This document shows positions 35,319 through 43,949 of a DNA stretch of 64,000 nucleotides, piece after piece. The notes below the pieces were generated by a model. It searched no databases. It saw only the letters and a program-made list of their open reading frames with translations, and was not told where the DNA came from. Made by a program: the position numbers and the translations under genes. Numbering within the stretch: the first letter of the stretch is position 1; each line of letters starts with the position of its first letter. The stretch comes from Aminobacter aminovorans (lineage in GTDB: Bacteria > Pseudomonadota > Alphaproteobacteria > Rhizobiales > Rhizobiaceae): positions 1,420,501 to 1,484,500 of the forward strand of contig NZ_UFSM01000001.1 in NCBI RefSeq assembly GCF_900445235.1, in the 5' to 3' direction.

Positions 35319-36440
35319 TCATTGCAGCGTCAGCACCAGGTCGGCGATCCGCTTGCGGGCAGCGGCTGTCTTCACCGGATCGATGCGCCAGGCCTTGAGC
35401 TCCTTGAGCGGCACGGAATCGGGGCTGTCCTTGACAGTCGGTCGCACGGCGTAGTCGCCTGGCACGTTGAAGGGCTCGAAGGCGGGTCCGCCGGTGGCAG
35501 AATCGTCGCCCATCATGAAGTCGATCAGCAACCGTGCCGCAGCCGGGCTCGGCGCCTTGTCGACAAGTGCAAGGACTGCAGGAAACAGGATGCCATTGGA
35601 AGGCTCAACGTCGTTGGCGACCTGCAGCGCCCAGCCTTCCTTGTCGTTGTCGCGGCGGTCGGAATAGGTGGCGAAGCCGACTGGTGGATTGGCCGAGGTC
35701 TTGTCGCCGATGGCCTTGTTGATGACGTCGGAGTTGGGAACCAGCACGAGGTCGTTGGCGAAGAGGTCGCGGACGAACTGTTCCCCGGCACCTTGCAGGT
35801 CGCTGTCGACAGCGATCGGCTTGCCGAACTGCGCCTCATAGGCCTTGGCCATCTCGTCGGGGCGCAGCGAGAATTCGACCAGCAGGTCGAGCAATTCGCC
35901 GCGCTGCAACGGGTCGACCATCAGGACACGGCCTTTCCAGTCCGGCGTCGTCAGCTGCCACAGGTTCTTGATCGGCGCGCCGTTGGGATTGGCAGCTTCA
36001 TTGTACATCAGCACCTTGGTCGACAGGCGCTGGGTCAGAAGTGGAGTCTTGTGCTCGTCGGCAAGTTCGCCCGCCACGCGTGGCGGGATGTAGGGCACGA
36101 CGCGGTTGGTCTTGACCAGGTCTTCATAGACCACCGGCGTGTCGGCGATGTAGAGCACGTCGACGGCGTTGACGCCGGCGGTCTGCTCGGCGACGACACG
36201 GGCGATCTGCTTGACCGAACTCATGTCGATGCCGACGAAGTCGATGCCGGGATAGGCCTCCTCGAAAGCCTTTTCCACCTTGGCGATGCGGCTCGACAGC
36301 GAGAAGACGGTGACCTTGCCTTCTTTCTGCGCCAGCGGCAGCAGCTCCTTGACGCTCATCGCATCGAGTTCGGCAGCGCCGGCTGCCAGGGGCAGCAAGG
36401 CGACTGCTGCGAAAAGTGTCCATTTCATCGACTTGAGCAT
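35319..36440 (-). CDS. Periplasmic substrate-binding protein, ferric/Afu class
   Basis: A 373-residue binding protein with a short signal peptide (MKWTLFAAVALLPLAAGAA) and the mature start ELDAMSVKELLPLAQKEGKVTVFSLSSRIAKVEKAFE. ATG 36440 follows GGGAGGGAAAA. It is the first structural gene of a binding protein-permease-ATPase-phosphatase operon and lies 22 bp after the RpiR/SIS gene. The real solute is unknown; association with a phosphatase and a sugar-phosphate-sensing regulator points to a phosphorylated sugar. Confidence 0.88.
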   Translation of the reverse strand: MLKSMKWTLFAAVALLPLAAGAAELDAMSVKELLPLAQKEGKVTVFSLSSRIAKVEKAFEEAYPGIDFVGIDMSSVKQIARVVAEQTAGVNAVDVLYIADTPVVYEDLVKTNRVVPYIPPRVAGELADEHKTPLLTQRLSTKVLMYNEAANPNGAPIKNLWQLTTPDWKGRVLMVDPLQRGELLDLLVEFSLRPDEMAKAYEAQFGKPIAVDSDLQGAGEQFVRDLFANDLVLVPNSDVINKAIGDKTSANPPVGFATYSDRRDNDKEGWALQVANDVEPSNGILFPAVLALVDKAPSPAAARLLIDFMMGDDSATGGPAFEPFNVPGDYAVRPTVKDSPDSVPLKELKAWRIDPVKTAAARKRIADLVLTLQ

Positions 36441-36462
36441 ATTTTTCCCTCCCAGGTTTTTC

Positions 36463-37302
36463 TCAATCGAATTCGTCGAACAGGCCCGACAGGCGTTCGA
36501 GCGCGCCCATGACGCGGCTCTGGTGCCGGCCGGCAATGGTCAGCAAAATGGCGTTGACGATGGCGAACGGCACCGTCGGCGTCTGGAACTCGCTGCCCGA
36601 GCGGCCGCGCGGTGCGGCCAGCACAAGGTCGGCTTCGGGCTGCATCATGGTGCCGGCGAGGTCGGTGACCAGCATCGCGCTCGCGCCCTGCGCATGGCAG
36701 TGCTCGACAAGCGGGGCATAGCTTGTCGGCTGCTTGCGGAAGGCCAGCGCCAGCACGAGGTCGCCCTTGTCCATGCCGACGACACGCTCGGCAATGTCGC
36801 GGCCACGGCCTTCGAGCACGATGGTGGTCATGCCGAAGCGGTCGAGCCGGCGGCGCAGGAACTGGGTGATCGACTGGGCATGGCCCTGGCCGAACAGGAA
36901 GATGCGCCTGGCATCGACGATCATGTCGGCGGCGCGGTTGATGCTGTCCTGCGAAACGGCAAGGCGCAGATGTTCGAGTGCGGCGATCTCGCTGCCGATC
37001 AGGTCGAGCAGGAAATCGCCGTGCTCGACCTTGGCGACGGAGCGGCGCATGCGTTCGGCGGCGTCCTGGCTTTCGACCAGTTCGCGCTGCAGCTGCGAAC
37101 GCAGCTCGGGGTAGCCCTTGAAGCCAAGCTTCTGGGCCAGCCGGGTGGTTGCCGCCTCATGCACGCTGGCACGTTCGGCAAGCCTAGCGCTCGATAGGAA
37201 AGCGGCTTCGGCGGCGTTTTCGAGCAGGGCGGAGACGAGTCGCTGGTCGGCCTCGGTGAGGCGGGTCGAATGGCTCTTGATGCGATCCAGCAGCGTCATC
37301 AT
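36463..37302 (-). CDS. RpiR/MurR-family regulator with SIS domain
   Basis: A 279-residue regulator: an N-terminal HTH_6 domain (RLTEADQRLVSALLENAAEAAFLSSARLAERASVHEAATTRLAQKLGF) and a C-terminal SIS sugar-isomerase domain that senses phosphosugars. It starts at ATGATG (37302/37299). The 16-bp palindrome at 37334-37349 lies just upstream, so autoregulation is likely. It heads the ABC/phosphatase operon of 31700-36440, which supports a phosphosugar inducer. Confidence 0.88.
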   Translation of the reverse strand: MMTLLDRIKSHSTRLTEADQRLVSALLENAAEAAFLSSARLAERASVHEAATTRLAQKLGFKGYPELRSQLQRELVESQDAAERMRRSVAKVEHGDFLLDLIGSEIAALEHLRLAVSQDSINRAADMIVDARRIFLFGQGHAQSITQFLRRRLDRFGMTTIVLEGRGRDIAERVVGMDKGDLVLALAFRKQPTSYAPLVEHCHAQGASAMLVTDLAGTMMQPEADLVLAAPRGRSGSEFQTPTVPFAIVNAILLTIAGRHQSRVMGALERLSGLFDEFD

Positions 37303-37333
37303 CTTGCATCCATTTTGCACTCGACTCTTATGA

Positions 37334-37349
37334 TGCAAGATATCTTGCA
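37334..37349. promoter_or_regulatory. 16-bp palindrome upstream of the RpiR/SIS gene
   Basis: TGCAAGATATCTTGCA is a perfect palindrome. It is flanked by a wider inverted pair, TTGCACT (37315-37321) and AGTGCAA (37354-37360). This is the likely operator of the RpiR/SIS regulator. Confidence 0.7.
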
Positions 37350-37415
37350 GTCAAGTGCAAACGTGTGCAAGATTGGCTTTTCTGTCTTGCAGCGGCCGAG
37401 TGGGACATGAAAAAG

Positions 37416-37469
37416 GGCGCTCCTGGGAGCGCCTGGGTGAGATATGAAAAAGGCGCTCCGGGGAGCGCC
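37416..37469 (-). terminator. Two tandem near-identical terminators
   Basis: Hairpins GGCGCTCC-TG-GGAGCGCC (37416-37433) and GGCGCTCC-GG-GGAGCGCC (37452-37469) are each followed, on the minus strand, by TTTTTCAT. They end the unit that closes with the SnoaL-like gene and look like a local duplication. Confidence 0.88.
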
Positions 37470-37511
37470 GGGGTGTCGGTCAGGGCAGGGGCGCGGCCGT
37501 GGCCGCAAACC

Positions 37512-37985
37512 TCAGATGTATTTCATGTAGCCGACAAAACCGGTGATCTTCCAGCGCCCGTCCGTCTTGCGGCAGAAGTACAGCGTCTGCCAGTTGAGGA
37601 CGTCGTCGCTGCCGTCGCCGCGTTTGATGGTGCCGTCGAACTTCTTGCGCGCCACAGCGACATCGCCTGTGATGTCGATCTCGGTCAGCCGTGTCGCGCG
37701 GTGGATTCCTTCGGCAAGCGGCTCGGCATAACAGGTGGCGGCCGTCTCGGCTGCCTGGCGCAGCCACTCGTTGCGATAGACCTCGAGCGTCGGGAAGGCG
37801 GCGTCCCACGCGTCGGGGTTGGCCGAATTGTGGGCATGGATGCCGAGGAAGCGCTGCTCGTCGAAGTCGCCTGACACCATGGCCCAGTCCTGGCCGACGA
37901 AGGCAGCGATGTCGCGGCGCACCAGCATCTCCCAGATGGCGGCGCGGTCGGCATCTCCGGGGAACGGGTTTTCGGCAATCGTCAT
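37512..37985 (-). CDS. SnoaL/NTF2-like protein
   Basis: A 157-residue cytoplasmic protein with the cone-like NTF2 pattern: N-terminal helices (DRAAIWEMLVRRDIAAFVGQDWAMVSGDF), then a curved sheet ending LYFCRKTDGRWKITGFVGYMKYI. Such proteins bind small hydrophobic or polyketide-like ligands; no catalytic call is possible. ATG 37985 follows AGGTGA and starts one base after the RpiR stop; GTG 37994 is an alternative. It is the last gene of the SDR-ATPase-RpiR unit. Confidence 0.7.
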   Translation of the reverse strand: MTIAENPFPGDADRAAIWEMLVRRDIAAFVGQDWAMVSGDFDEQRFLGIHAHNSANPDAWDAAFPTLEVYRNEWLRQAAETAATCYAEPLAEGIHRATRLTEIDITGDVAVARKKFDGTIKRGDGSDDVLNWQTLYFCRKTDGRWKITGFVGYMKYI

Positions 37986-37986
37986 G

Positions 37987-38868
37987 TCAGTCACCTAGAG
38001 GTAGTCTGGGGTCGTCGATCTTGAGCATGTTCAGGCTCTGCTTGATGCGTCGCAGGCCTTCGAGCACGTTGGTGCCGCGGGTCTCGGCGGTCGCGGTGGC
38101 GATCATGTCGAGGATGGCAAGCAGCGCGAAACGCGACGAGGTCGGTTTGTAGATGTTGCCGTCTTCGATCGGCTGGAACGGGATGACGATGTCGGCGACC
38201 TTGGCCAAAGCCGATCCGGGCGCTGTCACGGCAACCGTGCGGGCGCCATATTGCCGGGCGACCTGGACCGCATCGACAACCGACTTGGCGTGGCCGGAAA
38301 CGGAGAAGGCAACGACAGTCGTCTCAGGCCTGGCGACCGCCGCATACATGCGCTGCAGCTGGCCGTCGACCTGGGCGACGACCGACAGGCCGAGCCGGAA
38401 CAGCCGGTTCTGCAGCTCCGTCGCCATCATCGAGGAGATGCCGCCGGAGCCGAAGCACAATATGTGCTGCGAGGCCGACAGCAGCTCGGCCACCGAGACC
38501 AAAGTCGCCATGTCGAGATTGTCCGAGGCGCGCTGGATCGCCACGATCGCCGCTTCGGTGACGGCGGAGGCGATGCGCTGCTCGCGCGCGTCGCGGCTGA
38601 GCGGTTCGGGCTTGAGATACTGGCCGCCGATGGCGATGGCCTGGGCCAGGAAGAACTTGAAGTCGCGCACGCCGTCGCAGCCGAGATTGCGGCAGAAGCG
38701 GGTGACTGTCGGTTCGCTGACGCCGACGCGCGCGGCGATCTCCGAGATGGCGGCCTTGGAGGCAAAGTCGAGATCCGACAGCACCAGGCTCGCCAGGCGC
38801 TTGTCGGACTTCGAGCCGTCCTGCGCCATGACCTGAAGCCGGGTGATGATGTCGGCGATGTTGCTCAT
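37987..38868 (-). CDS. RpiR/HexR-like regulator with SIS domain
   Basis: A 293-residue regulator with an N-terminal HTH (ISEIAARVGVSEPTVTRFCRNLGCDGVRDFKFFLAQ) and a C-terminal SIS domain (ILCFGSGGISSMMATELQNRLFRLG, VVAFSVSGHAKSVVDAV). It closely follows the HexR pattern, whose effector is KDPG or a related sugar phosphate. The start overlaps the ATPase stop (ATGA). A HexR-like half-site TGTAATTAA occurs in the divergent region at 40768-40776, a plausible target. Confidence 0.9.
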   Translation of the reverse strand: MSNIADIITRLQVMAQDGSKSDKRLASLVLSDLDFASKAAISEIAARVGVSEPTVTRFCRNLGCDGVRDFKFFLAQAIAIGGQYLKPEPLSRDAREQRIASAVTEAAIVAIQRASDNLDMATLVSVAELLSASQHILCFGSGGISSMMATELQNRLFRLGLSVVAQVDGQLQRMYAAVARPETTVVAFSVSGHAKSVVDAVQVARQYGARTVAVTAPGSALAKVADIVIPFQPIEDGNIYKPTSSRFALLAILDMIATATAETRGTNVLEGLRRIKQSLNMLKIDDPRLPLGD

Positions 38869-39935
38869 ACGGGCAGGCCGGTCGCCTTGTCGAACAGGTG
38901 GATGTTTTTCGGATCGGCGCTGACCGGCAGTGTCTCGCCCGGCCGCACCGAAACGCGGTCGCGGAACACGGCGCGCACCTGCTCGTTGCCGATGGCGCCG
39001 TAGATATGCGTCTCCGAGCCCGTCGGCTCGATGACGTCGACCTTGAACGGCAGCGCGCCCTCGCTGGCGCTGATGATGAAATGCTCCGGCCGGATGCCGG
39101 CTTCGACAGCGCCTGCGAAGGCCGAGGCACGGCCGCCGTTGAGCGACAGCTTCTCTCCGGTCGCCGTCTCGAAATGCGCGCCCGAAGCCGACGAGGCGAG
39201 GCTGCCCGAGACAAAGCTCATCGACGGCGAGCCGATGAAGCTCGCGACGAACTTGTTGGCCGGCTTGTCGTAGAGTTCGAGCGGTGCACCCACCTGCAGG
39301 ATCTTTCCCTGGTTCATGACGACGATGCGGTCGGCCATGGTCATGGCCTCGATCTGGTCGTGTGTCACGTAAACCACCGTCGATTTCAAGCGCTGATGCA
39401 GCGCCTTGATCTCGGTGCGCATCTGCACGCGCAATTGCGCGTCGAGATTGGACAGCGGTTCGTCGAACAGGAACACCGAGGGTTCGCGCACGATGGCGCG
39501 CCCCATGGCGACACGCTGGCGCTGGCCGCCGGAGAGCTGGCGCGGATAGCGGTCGAGATAGGCGTGGAGGTTGAGGATTGCCGCGGCGTTGTTGATCTTG
39601 TTGTCGATCGCCTCGGGCGCCTCGCCCCTGATCTTCGGGCCGAAGCCGATGTTTTCGGCCGCGGTGAGATGCGGAAACAGCGCGTAGGACTGGAACACCA
39701 TGGCGATGTTGCGCTTCTGCGGCGGCAGGTCGTTGGCGCGCATGCCGCCGATCACAAGGTCGCCGTGACTGATCGGCTCGAGCCCGGCCAGCATGCGCAG
39801 CAAGGTCGACTTGCCGCAGCCAGAGGGACCGACCAGCACGACGAACTCGCCGCTTGGAATGTCGAGGTTGATGTCGTCGAGCACCTTGTGCTGGCCAAAC
39901 GACTTGGAGAGGTTGCGGAAGGTTACGCCGGTCAT
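38865..39935 (-). CDS. ABC transporter ATP-binding protein, UgpC/MsmK type
   Basis: A 356-residue sugar-type ATPase with Walker [29 protein letters not shown] signature, [19 protein letters not shown]alker B and the C-terminal MalK-like TOBE domain. The divergent unit (40902-43909) encodes a binding protein and two permeases but no ATPase, so this gene almost certainly completes it. It starts 4 bp after the SDR stop. Confidence 0.92.
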   Translation of the reverse strand: MTGVTFRNLSKSFGQHKVLDDINLDIPSGEFVVLVGPSGCGKSTLLRMLAGLEPISHGDLVIGGMRANDLPPQKRNIAMVFQSYALFPHLTAAENIGFGPKIRGEAPEAIDNKINNAAAILNLHAYLDRYPRQLSGGQRQRVAMGRAIVREPSVFLFDEPLSNLDAQLRVQMRTEIKALHQRLKSTVVYVTHDQIEAMTMADRIVVMNQGKILQVGAPLELYDKPANKFVASFIGSPSMSFVSGSLASSASGAHFETATGEKLSLNGGRASAFAGAVEAGIRPEHFIISASEGALPFKVDVIEPTGSETHIYGAIGNEQVRAVFRDRVSVRPGETLPVSADPKNIHLFDKATGLPV

Positions 39936-39939
39936 GTCT

Positions 39940-40710
39940 TCACGCTCCCAATATGTCGTCGATGAATGGCAGGCAGCCGGCGGTCAGCCCGGCGTCGACC
40001 GGCAGCACAGTGCCGGTGATACCGGAGGCGCGTGACGAGGCGAGGAAGGCGACGGCCTCGGCCACTTCGCGCGCGTTGACGATGCGGCCAAGCGGATAAA
40101 GCCGCTGCAGCTTGCCCAGAATGGCGGGATCCTTGGCCAGGCGATGGTCCCAGGCCGGGGTGCGGATCGAGCCCGGGCAGACGACGTTGGCGCGGATGCC
40201 CTGGCGGCCATGCTCGACAGCAATGGCGCGCGACAAGGCGTTGATGCCGGCCTTGGCCGCGGCATAGGCCGGGTTGCCGAAATGCGACAGCGCATTGACC
40301 GAGGAGATGAAGACGAAGCAGCCCGCGCCGCGCGTCACCATCGGCTTGAGCAGCGCGTTGGTCAGGCTGGCGACGCCGGTCAGGTTGAGGTCGATCTCGT
40401 TTTCGACCCGCTCCTGGGTCAGAGCAGGCACGGTTTCGGCGCGGGTCCAGCCGGCATTGTTGATGACGATGTCGGGCACGCCGTCGGCTTCGACCAGCTT
40501 GCGCGCCGCTGTTGCAAGGCCGGGGCGATCGGTCAGGTCGAAGCTGTGGCGCCCGGCGAGATCGAGACCGTCCATCGCCTCGATATACTGGTCGCAACCG
40601 ACGACGCGGGCGCCGCCTTCATTGAAGATCGCCACCAGCGCCCGGCCGAGGCCGCCGCCGGCGCCGGTGATCAGGACGGACTTTCCGCTGAATTCGCTGT
40701 CACTGCTCAA
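39940..40710 (-). CDS. Short-chain dehydrogenase/reductase
   Basis: A 256-residue classical SDR: Rossmann motif TGAGGGLG, the NNAG motif, the catalytic Ser in FISSVNA and Y-x3-K in PAYAAAKAG. The active-site Tyr and Lys are therefore present. It probably oxidises a sugar or polyol brought in by the adjoining sugar-type importer. It is the first gene of the minus-strand unit SDR-ATPase-RpiR-SnoaL. Confidence 0.9.
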   Translation of the reverse strand: MSSDSEFSGKSVLITGAGGGLGRALVAIFNEGGARVVGCDQYIEAMDGLDLAGRHSFDLTDRPGLATAARKLVEADGVPDIVINNAGWTRAETVPALTQERVENEIDLNLTGVASLTNALLKPMVTRGAGCFVFISSVNALSHFGNPAYAAAKAGINALSRAIAVEHGRQGIRANVVCPGSIRTPAWDHRLAKDPAILGKLQRLYPLGRIVNAREVAEAVAFLASSRASGITGTVLPVDAGLTAGCLPFIDDILGA

Positions 40711-40767
40711 CGATGTGCTCCCATAGCGATCTTGGCCGCTTTCTGTGTTCAGGACTATGGCTGAAAA

Positions 40768-40835
40768 TGTAATTAAGCAACAAAGAAAATCGCTTGATAT
40801 GGTGAAATTGCCGGATAATGTAAGAAAGTCACTTA
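40768..40835. promoter_or_regulatory. AT-rich divergent control region with HexR-like half-sites
   Basis: The region between the SDR and the binding-protein gene is markedly AT-rich. It has TGTAATTAA at 40768-40776 and a related TGTAA...CTTAA pattern at 40819-40835. The first equals one half of the HexR consensus. Binding by the local RpiR/SIS protein is inferred. Confidence 0.45.
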
Positions 40836-40901
40836 ATCAAAGAGGCGCGTTAAAGCGCCGGAGGACCGGGCCTTGGCCCGTGGGAGCAAGGGAACACCGA
40901 C

Positions 40902-42137
40902 ATGGCGATTTCGAAGTTGAAGACTGGCCTTCTGGCCGGGTTGAGCGTGCTGGCACTGGCCGCCCAGGCGAATGCCGGCGAAGTCAGGGTCACGGTTGCG
41001 GAATACAGCGCAAAGACCGGCCCCTATTTCCAGGAAGTGGAAAAGGCATTCGAGGCGGCCAATCCAGGTGTCGACGTCAAGTTCGAGGTCGTGCCGTGGG
41101 ACGTGCTGCTGCAGAAGCTGACTACCGACATCACCGCCGGCACCAATGCCGACCTGTCGATCATCGGCACGCGCTGGCTGATCGATTTCGTCCAGCAGGG
41201 CGTCGCCGAGCCACTCGACGGCTACATCAATGACGAGTTCAAGGGCCGCTTCATCGACACCTTCATGTCGCCTTCTGTGATGGACGGAAAGACCTACGGC
41301 CTGCCGATCGCTGCTTCGGCGCGGGCGATGTATTACAACAAGGAACTGCTCGAAAAGGCCGGCGTCGCCAACCCGCCGGCGACCTGGGCCGAGCTCAAGG
41401 ACGCCGCCGCCAAGATCAAGGCGCTGGGCGGCGAGAATTACGGCTTCGGCCTGCAGGGCAAGGAGATCGAGACCGACGTCTATTATTACTACGCGATGTG
41501 GTCGCAAGGCTCCGAGATCCTCGACAAGGACGGCACCTCGGGTCTCGACAGCCCCGGCGCCATCGAGGCGGCCAAGCTCTACAAGTCGCTGATCGACGAG
41601 GGACTGACCCAGCCGGGCGTCACTTCCTATGCGCGTGAGGACGTGCAGAACCTGTTCAAGCAGGGCAAGGTCGGCATGATGATCACCGCGCCCTTCCTGT
41701 CCAACCAGATCAAGGAAGAAGCGCCGAACCTGAAATATGGCGTCGCCGCCATCCCCGCCGGCCCGACGGGTGCGCGCGGCACCTATGGCGTCACCGACTC
41801 CATCGTCATGTTCTCCAATTCGAAGAACAAGGACGAGGCCTGGAAGCTGCTCGACTTCCTGTTTCAGACCGACTGGCGCGCCAAGTTCACCCAGGGCGAA
41901 GGCTTCCTGCCGGTGAACAAGGAAGAGGCCAAGATGGACTACTACGTCAATAATGCCGACCTGGCCGCCTTCACCGCCCTTCTGCCCGACGCCCGTTTCG
42001 CGCCGATCATTCCGGGCTGGGAAGAGGTCGCGCAGATCACCTCTGACGCCATCCAGAAGGTCTATCTCGGCGAAGGCGACCCCGAGGCCCTGCTCAAGGA
42101 AGCCGCTGCCAAGGCCGACGGCATCCTGAAGAAGTAG
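40902..42137 (+). CDS. Sugar-type ABC substrate-binding protein
   Basis: A 411-residue family-1 extracellular binding protein. The signal peptide (LLAGLSVLALAAQANA) is followed by EVRVTVAEYSAKTGPYFQEVEKAFEAANPGVDVKFEVVPWDVLLQKLTTDITAG, a typical MalE-like start. The family transports mono- or oligosaccharides and related polyols. ATG 40902 has GGGAGCAAGGGAACACCGAC upstream. A GC hairpin follows before the permease gene. Confidence 0.9.
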   Translation: MAISKLKTGLLAGLSVLALAAQANAGEVRVTVAEYSAKTGPYFQEVEKAFEAANPGVDVKFEVVPWDVLLQKLTTDITAGTNADLSIIGTRWLIDFVQQGVAEPLDGYINDEFKGRFIDTFMSPSVMDGKTYGLPIAASARAMYYNKELLEKAGVANPPATWAELKDAAAKIKALGGENYGFGLQGKEIETDVYYYYAMWSQGSEILDKDGTSGLDSPGAIEAAKLYKSLIDEGLTQPGVTSYAREDVQNLFKQGKVGMMITAPFLSNQIKEEAPNLKYGVAAIPAGPTGARGTYGVTDSIVMFSNSKNKDEAWKLLDFLFQTDWRAKFTQGEGFLPVNKEEAKMDYYVNNADLAAFTALLPDARFAPIIPGWEEVAQITSDAIQKVYLGEGDPEALLKEAAAKADGILKK

Positions 42138-42148
42138 CTTTTTTTCAG

Positions 42149-42180
42149 GCGGCGGCGCATCCAAAGCTGCGCTGCCGCCC
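42149..42180 (+). terminator. Hairpin after the binding-protein gene
   Basis: A stem formed by GGCGGC-GGCGCA and TGCGC-TGCCGCC lies 12 bases after the stop. No T-run follows. It probably protects the binding-protein message and reduces read-through into the permeases. Confidence 0.55.
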
Positions 42181-42215
42181 CTTCACCTTGCCCCGCGCTC
42201 CAGGCCACGGCTCCC

Positions 42216-43085
42216 ATGCACAATCGCGCCCTGCCATATCTGCTGACGCTGCCGAGCCTGATCCTGGCGGCGGTGGTGATCTTCTGGCCGGTGCTCGACC
42301 TGATCCAGATCTCGACGCATGAGGTCAGCCGTTTCGGCCAGCTGCGCGATTTCAGCGGCCTCGACAATTTTGCAGCACTGGCTGCCGATCCCGATTTCAT
42401 CAAGGCGCTTGTGCGTACCGGCGTCTGGACGGCAGCCGTCGTCGGCGGCGCGCTGTTGGTGTCGATCCCGGTGGCGGTGATCCTCAACACCGATTTCTAC
42501 GGTCGCTCGCTCGCCCGTGTCATCGTCATGCTGCCCTGGGCGGTGTCGCTGACCATGACGGCCATCGTCTGGCGCTGGGCGCTGAACGGCGAAAGCGGCA
42601 TGCTCAACTCGGCCTTGCGCGGGCTTGGCCTTGCCGACCAGAACATCCAGTGGCTGGCGAGCGCGGCGACCGCATTTCCGATGCAGATCATGATCGGCAT
42701 ACTGGTGACGGTGCCGTTCACCACCACCATCTTCTTGGGCGGGTTGTCGTCGATCCCCGACGACCTTTATGAGGCGGCGGCACTGGAAGGGGCGGGACCG
42801 GTGCAGCAATTCCGGCGCATCACCTTTCCGCTGCTCAAGCCCTTCGTCAACATCGCCATCGTGCTCAACACGATCTATGTCTTCAACTCGTTCCCGATCA
42901 TCTGGGTGATGACGCAGGGCGGTCCGGCCAACTCGACCGACATCCTCGTCACCCATCTCTACAAGCTGGCCTTCCGCATCGGCAAACTCGGCGAGGCGTC
43001 GGCGGTGTCGTTGGTCATGCTGGCGATCCTTTTGGTCTTCACCGCCATCTACATCAGGCTCGCCATGCGGGGAGAACGCGCATGA
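42216..43085 (+). CDS. Sugar ABC transporter permease, MalF-like
   Basis: A 289-residue inner-membrane permease with six helices and the EAA loop [26 protein letters not shown]. It overlaps the next permease by four bases (ATGA). It forms the first half of the translocation pore for the importer fed by the protein at 40902-42137. Confidence 0.92.
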   Translation: MHNRALPYLLTLPSLILAAVVIFWPVLDLIQISTHEVSRFGQLRDFSGLDNFAALAADPDFIKALVRTGVWTAAVVGGALLVSIPVAVILNTDFYGRSLARVIVMLPWAVSLTMTAIVWRWALNGESGMLNSALRGLGLADQNIQWLASAATAFPMQIMIGILVTVPFTTTIFLGGLSSIPDDLYEAAALEGAGPVQQFRRITFPLLKPFVNIAIVLNTIYVFNSFPIIWVMTQGGPANSTDILVTHLYKLAFRIGKLGEASAVSLVMLAILLVFTAIYIRLAMRGERA

Positions 43086-43909
43086 TCGCGCCCAAACTCA
43101 AGCGCACCATCATCGCCTGGGGGCTGCTGGCGCCGCTTGTCGTCGTCACGCTGTTTCCCTTCGCGGTGATGTTTTTGACCGCGGTCAAACCGGCGCAGGA
43201 AGTGCTGACGCCGAGCTGGTGGCCGAGCGAGTTTCGCTGGCGCAATTTCTACGACATGTGGGTGCAGGCCGGCTTCGGCCGGGCGCTGTTCAATTCGCTT
43301 TACGTGTCGGTGATCGCCACAGTCGGCGCGATCGTCATCTCGATCCCGGCTGCCTATGCCATGTCGCGCTTCCGTTTTGCCGGTCATGGCGCCTTCCGGC
43401 AGTTCCTGCTGGTCTCGCAGATGATCTCGCCGATCGTGCTGGTGCTCGGCCTGTTCCGCCTGCTCGCCTCCTTCGGCCTTGTCGAAAGCCTCAATGCCGT
43501 CGGCGGTGTCTACATGGCCTTCAACATCGCCTTCACCGTGTGGATGCTGCAGAGCTATTTCGACACCATCCCGCGCGACCTCGAGGAAGCCTCGTGGATG
43601 GAAGGCGGCAGCCGCTGGCTGACCTTGCGCAAGGTGTTCTTGCCGCTGTGCGTGCCGGCCATCGCCGTCACCGCCATCTTCACCTTCATCAATGCCTGGA
43701 ACGAGTTCGTCGTCGCACTGACCATGCTGCGCAGCCAGGAAAGCTACACGCTGCCGATCCAGGTTTTTTCGCTTGTTGCCGGGCGCTACACTGTCGAATG
43801 GCACTACGTCATGGCTGCAACGCTCGTCGCCACCGTGCCGGTCGCCATCCTGTTTGTCTGGCTGCAGCGCTACCTCGTCCGCGGGCTGGCGCTCGGCGCC
43901 GTCAAGTGA
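43082..43909 (+). CDS. Sugar ABC transporter permease, MalG-like
   Basis: A 275-residue permease with six helices and the EAA loop [25 protein letters not shown], the MalG counterpart. It contains the [15 protein letters not shown] segment conserved in this family. The M81 gene follows after 40 bp on the same strand. Confidence 0.92.
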   Translation: MIAPKLKRTIIAWGLLAPLVVVTLFPFAVMFLTAVKPAQEVLTPSWWPSEFRWRNFYDMWVQAGFGRALFNSLYVSVIATVGAIVISIPAAYAMSRFRFAGHGAFRQFLLVSQMISPIVLVLGLFRLLASFGLVESLNAVGGVYMAFNIAFTVWMLQSYFDTIPRDLEEASWMEGGSRWLTLRKVFLPLCVPAIAVTAIFTFINAWNEFVVALTMLRSQESYTLPIQVFSLVAGRYTVEWHYVMAATLVATVPVAILFVWLQRYLVRGLALGAVK

Positions 43910-43949
43910 CCGCAACTCCCGATTTCAACGATAAAGAAACGAACCCGAC

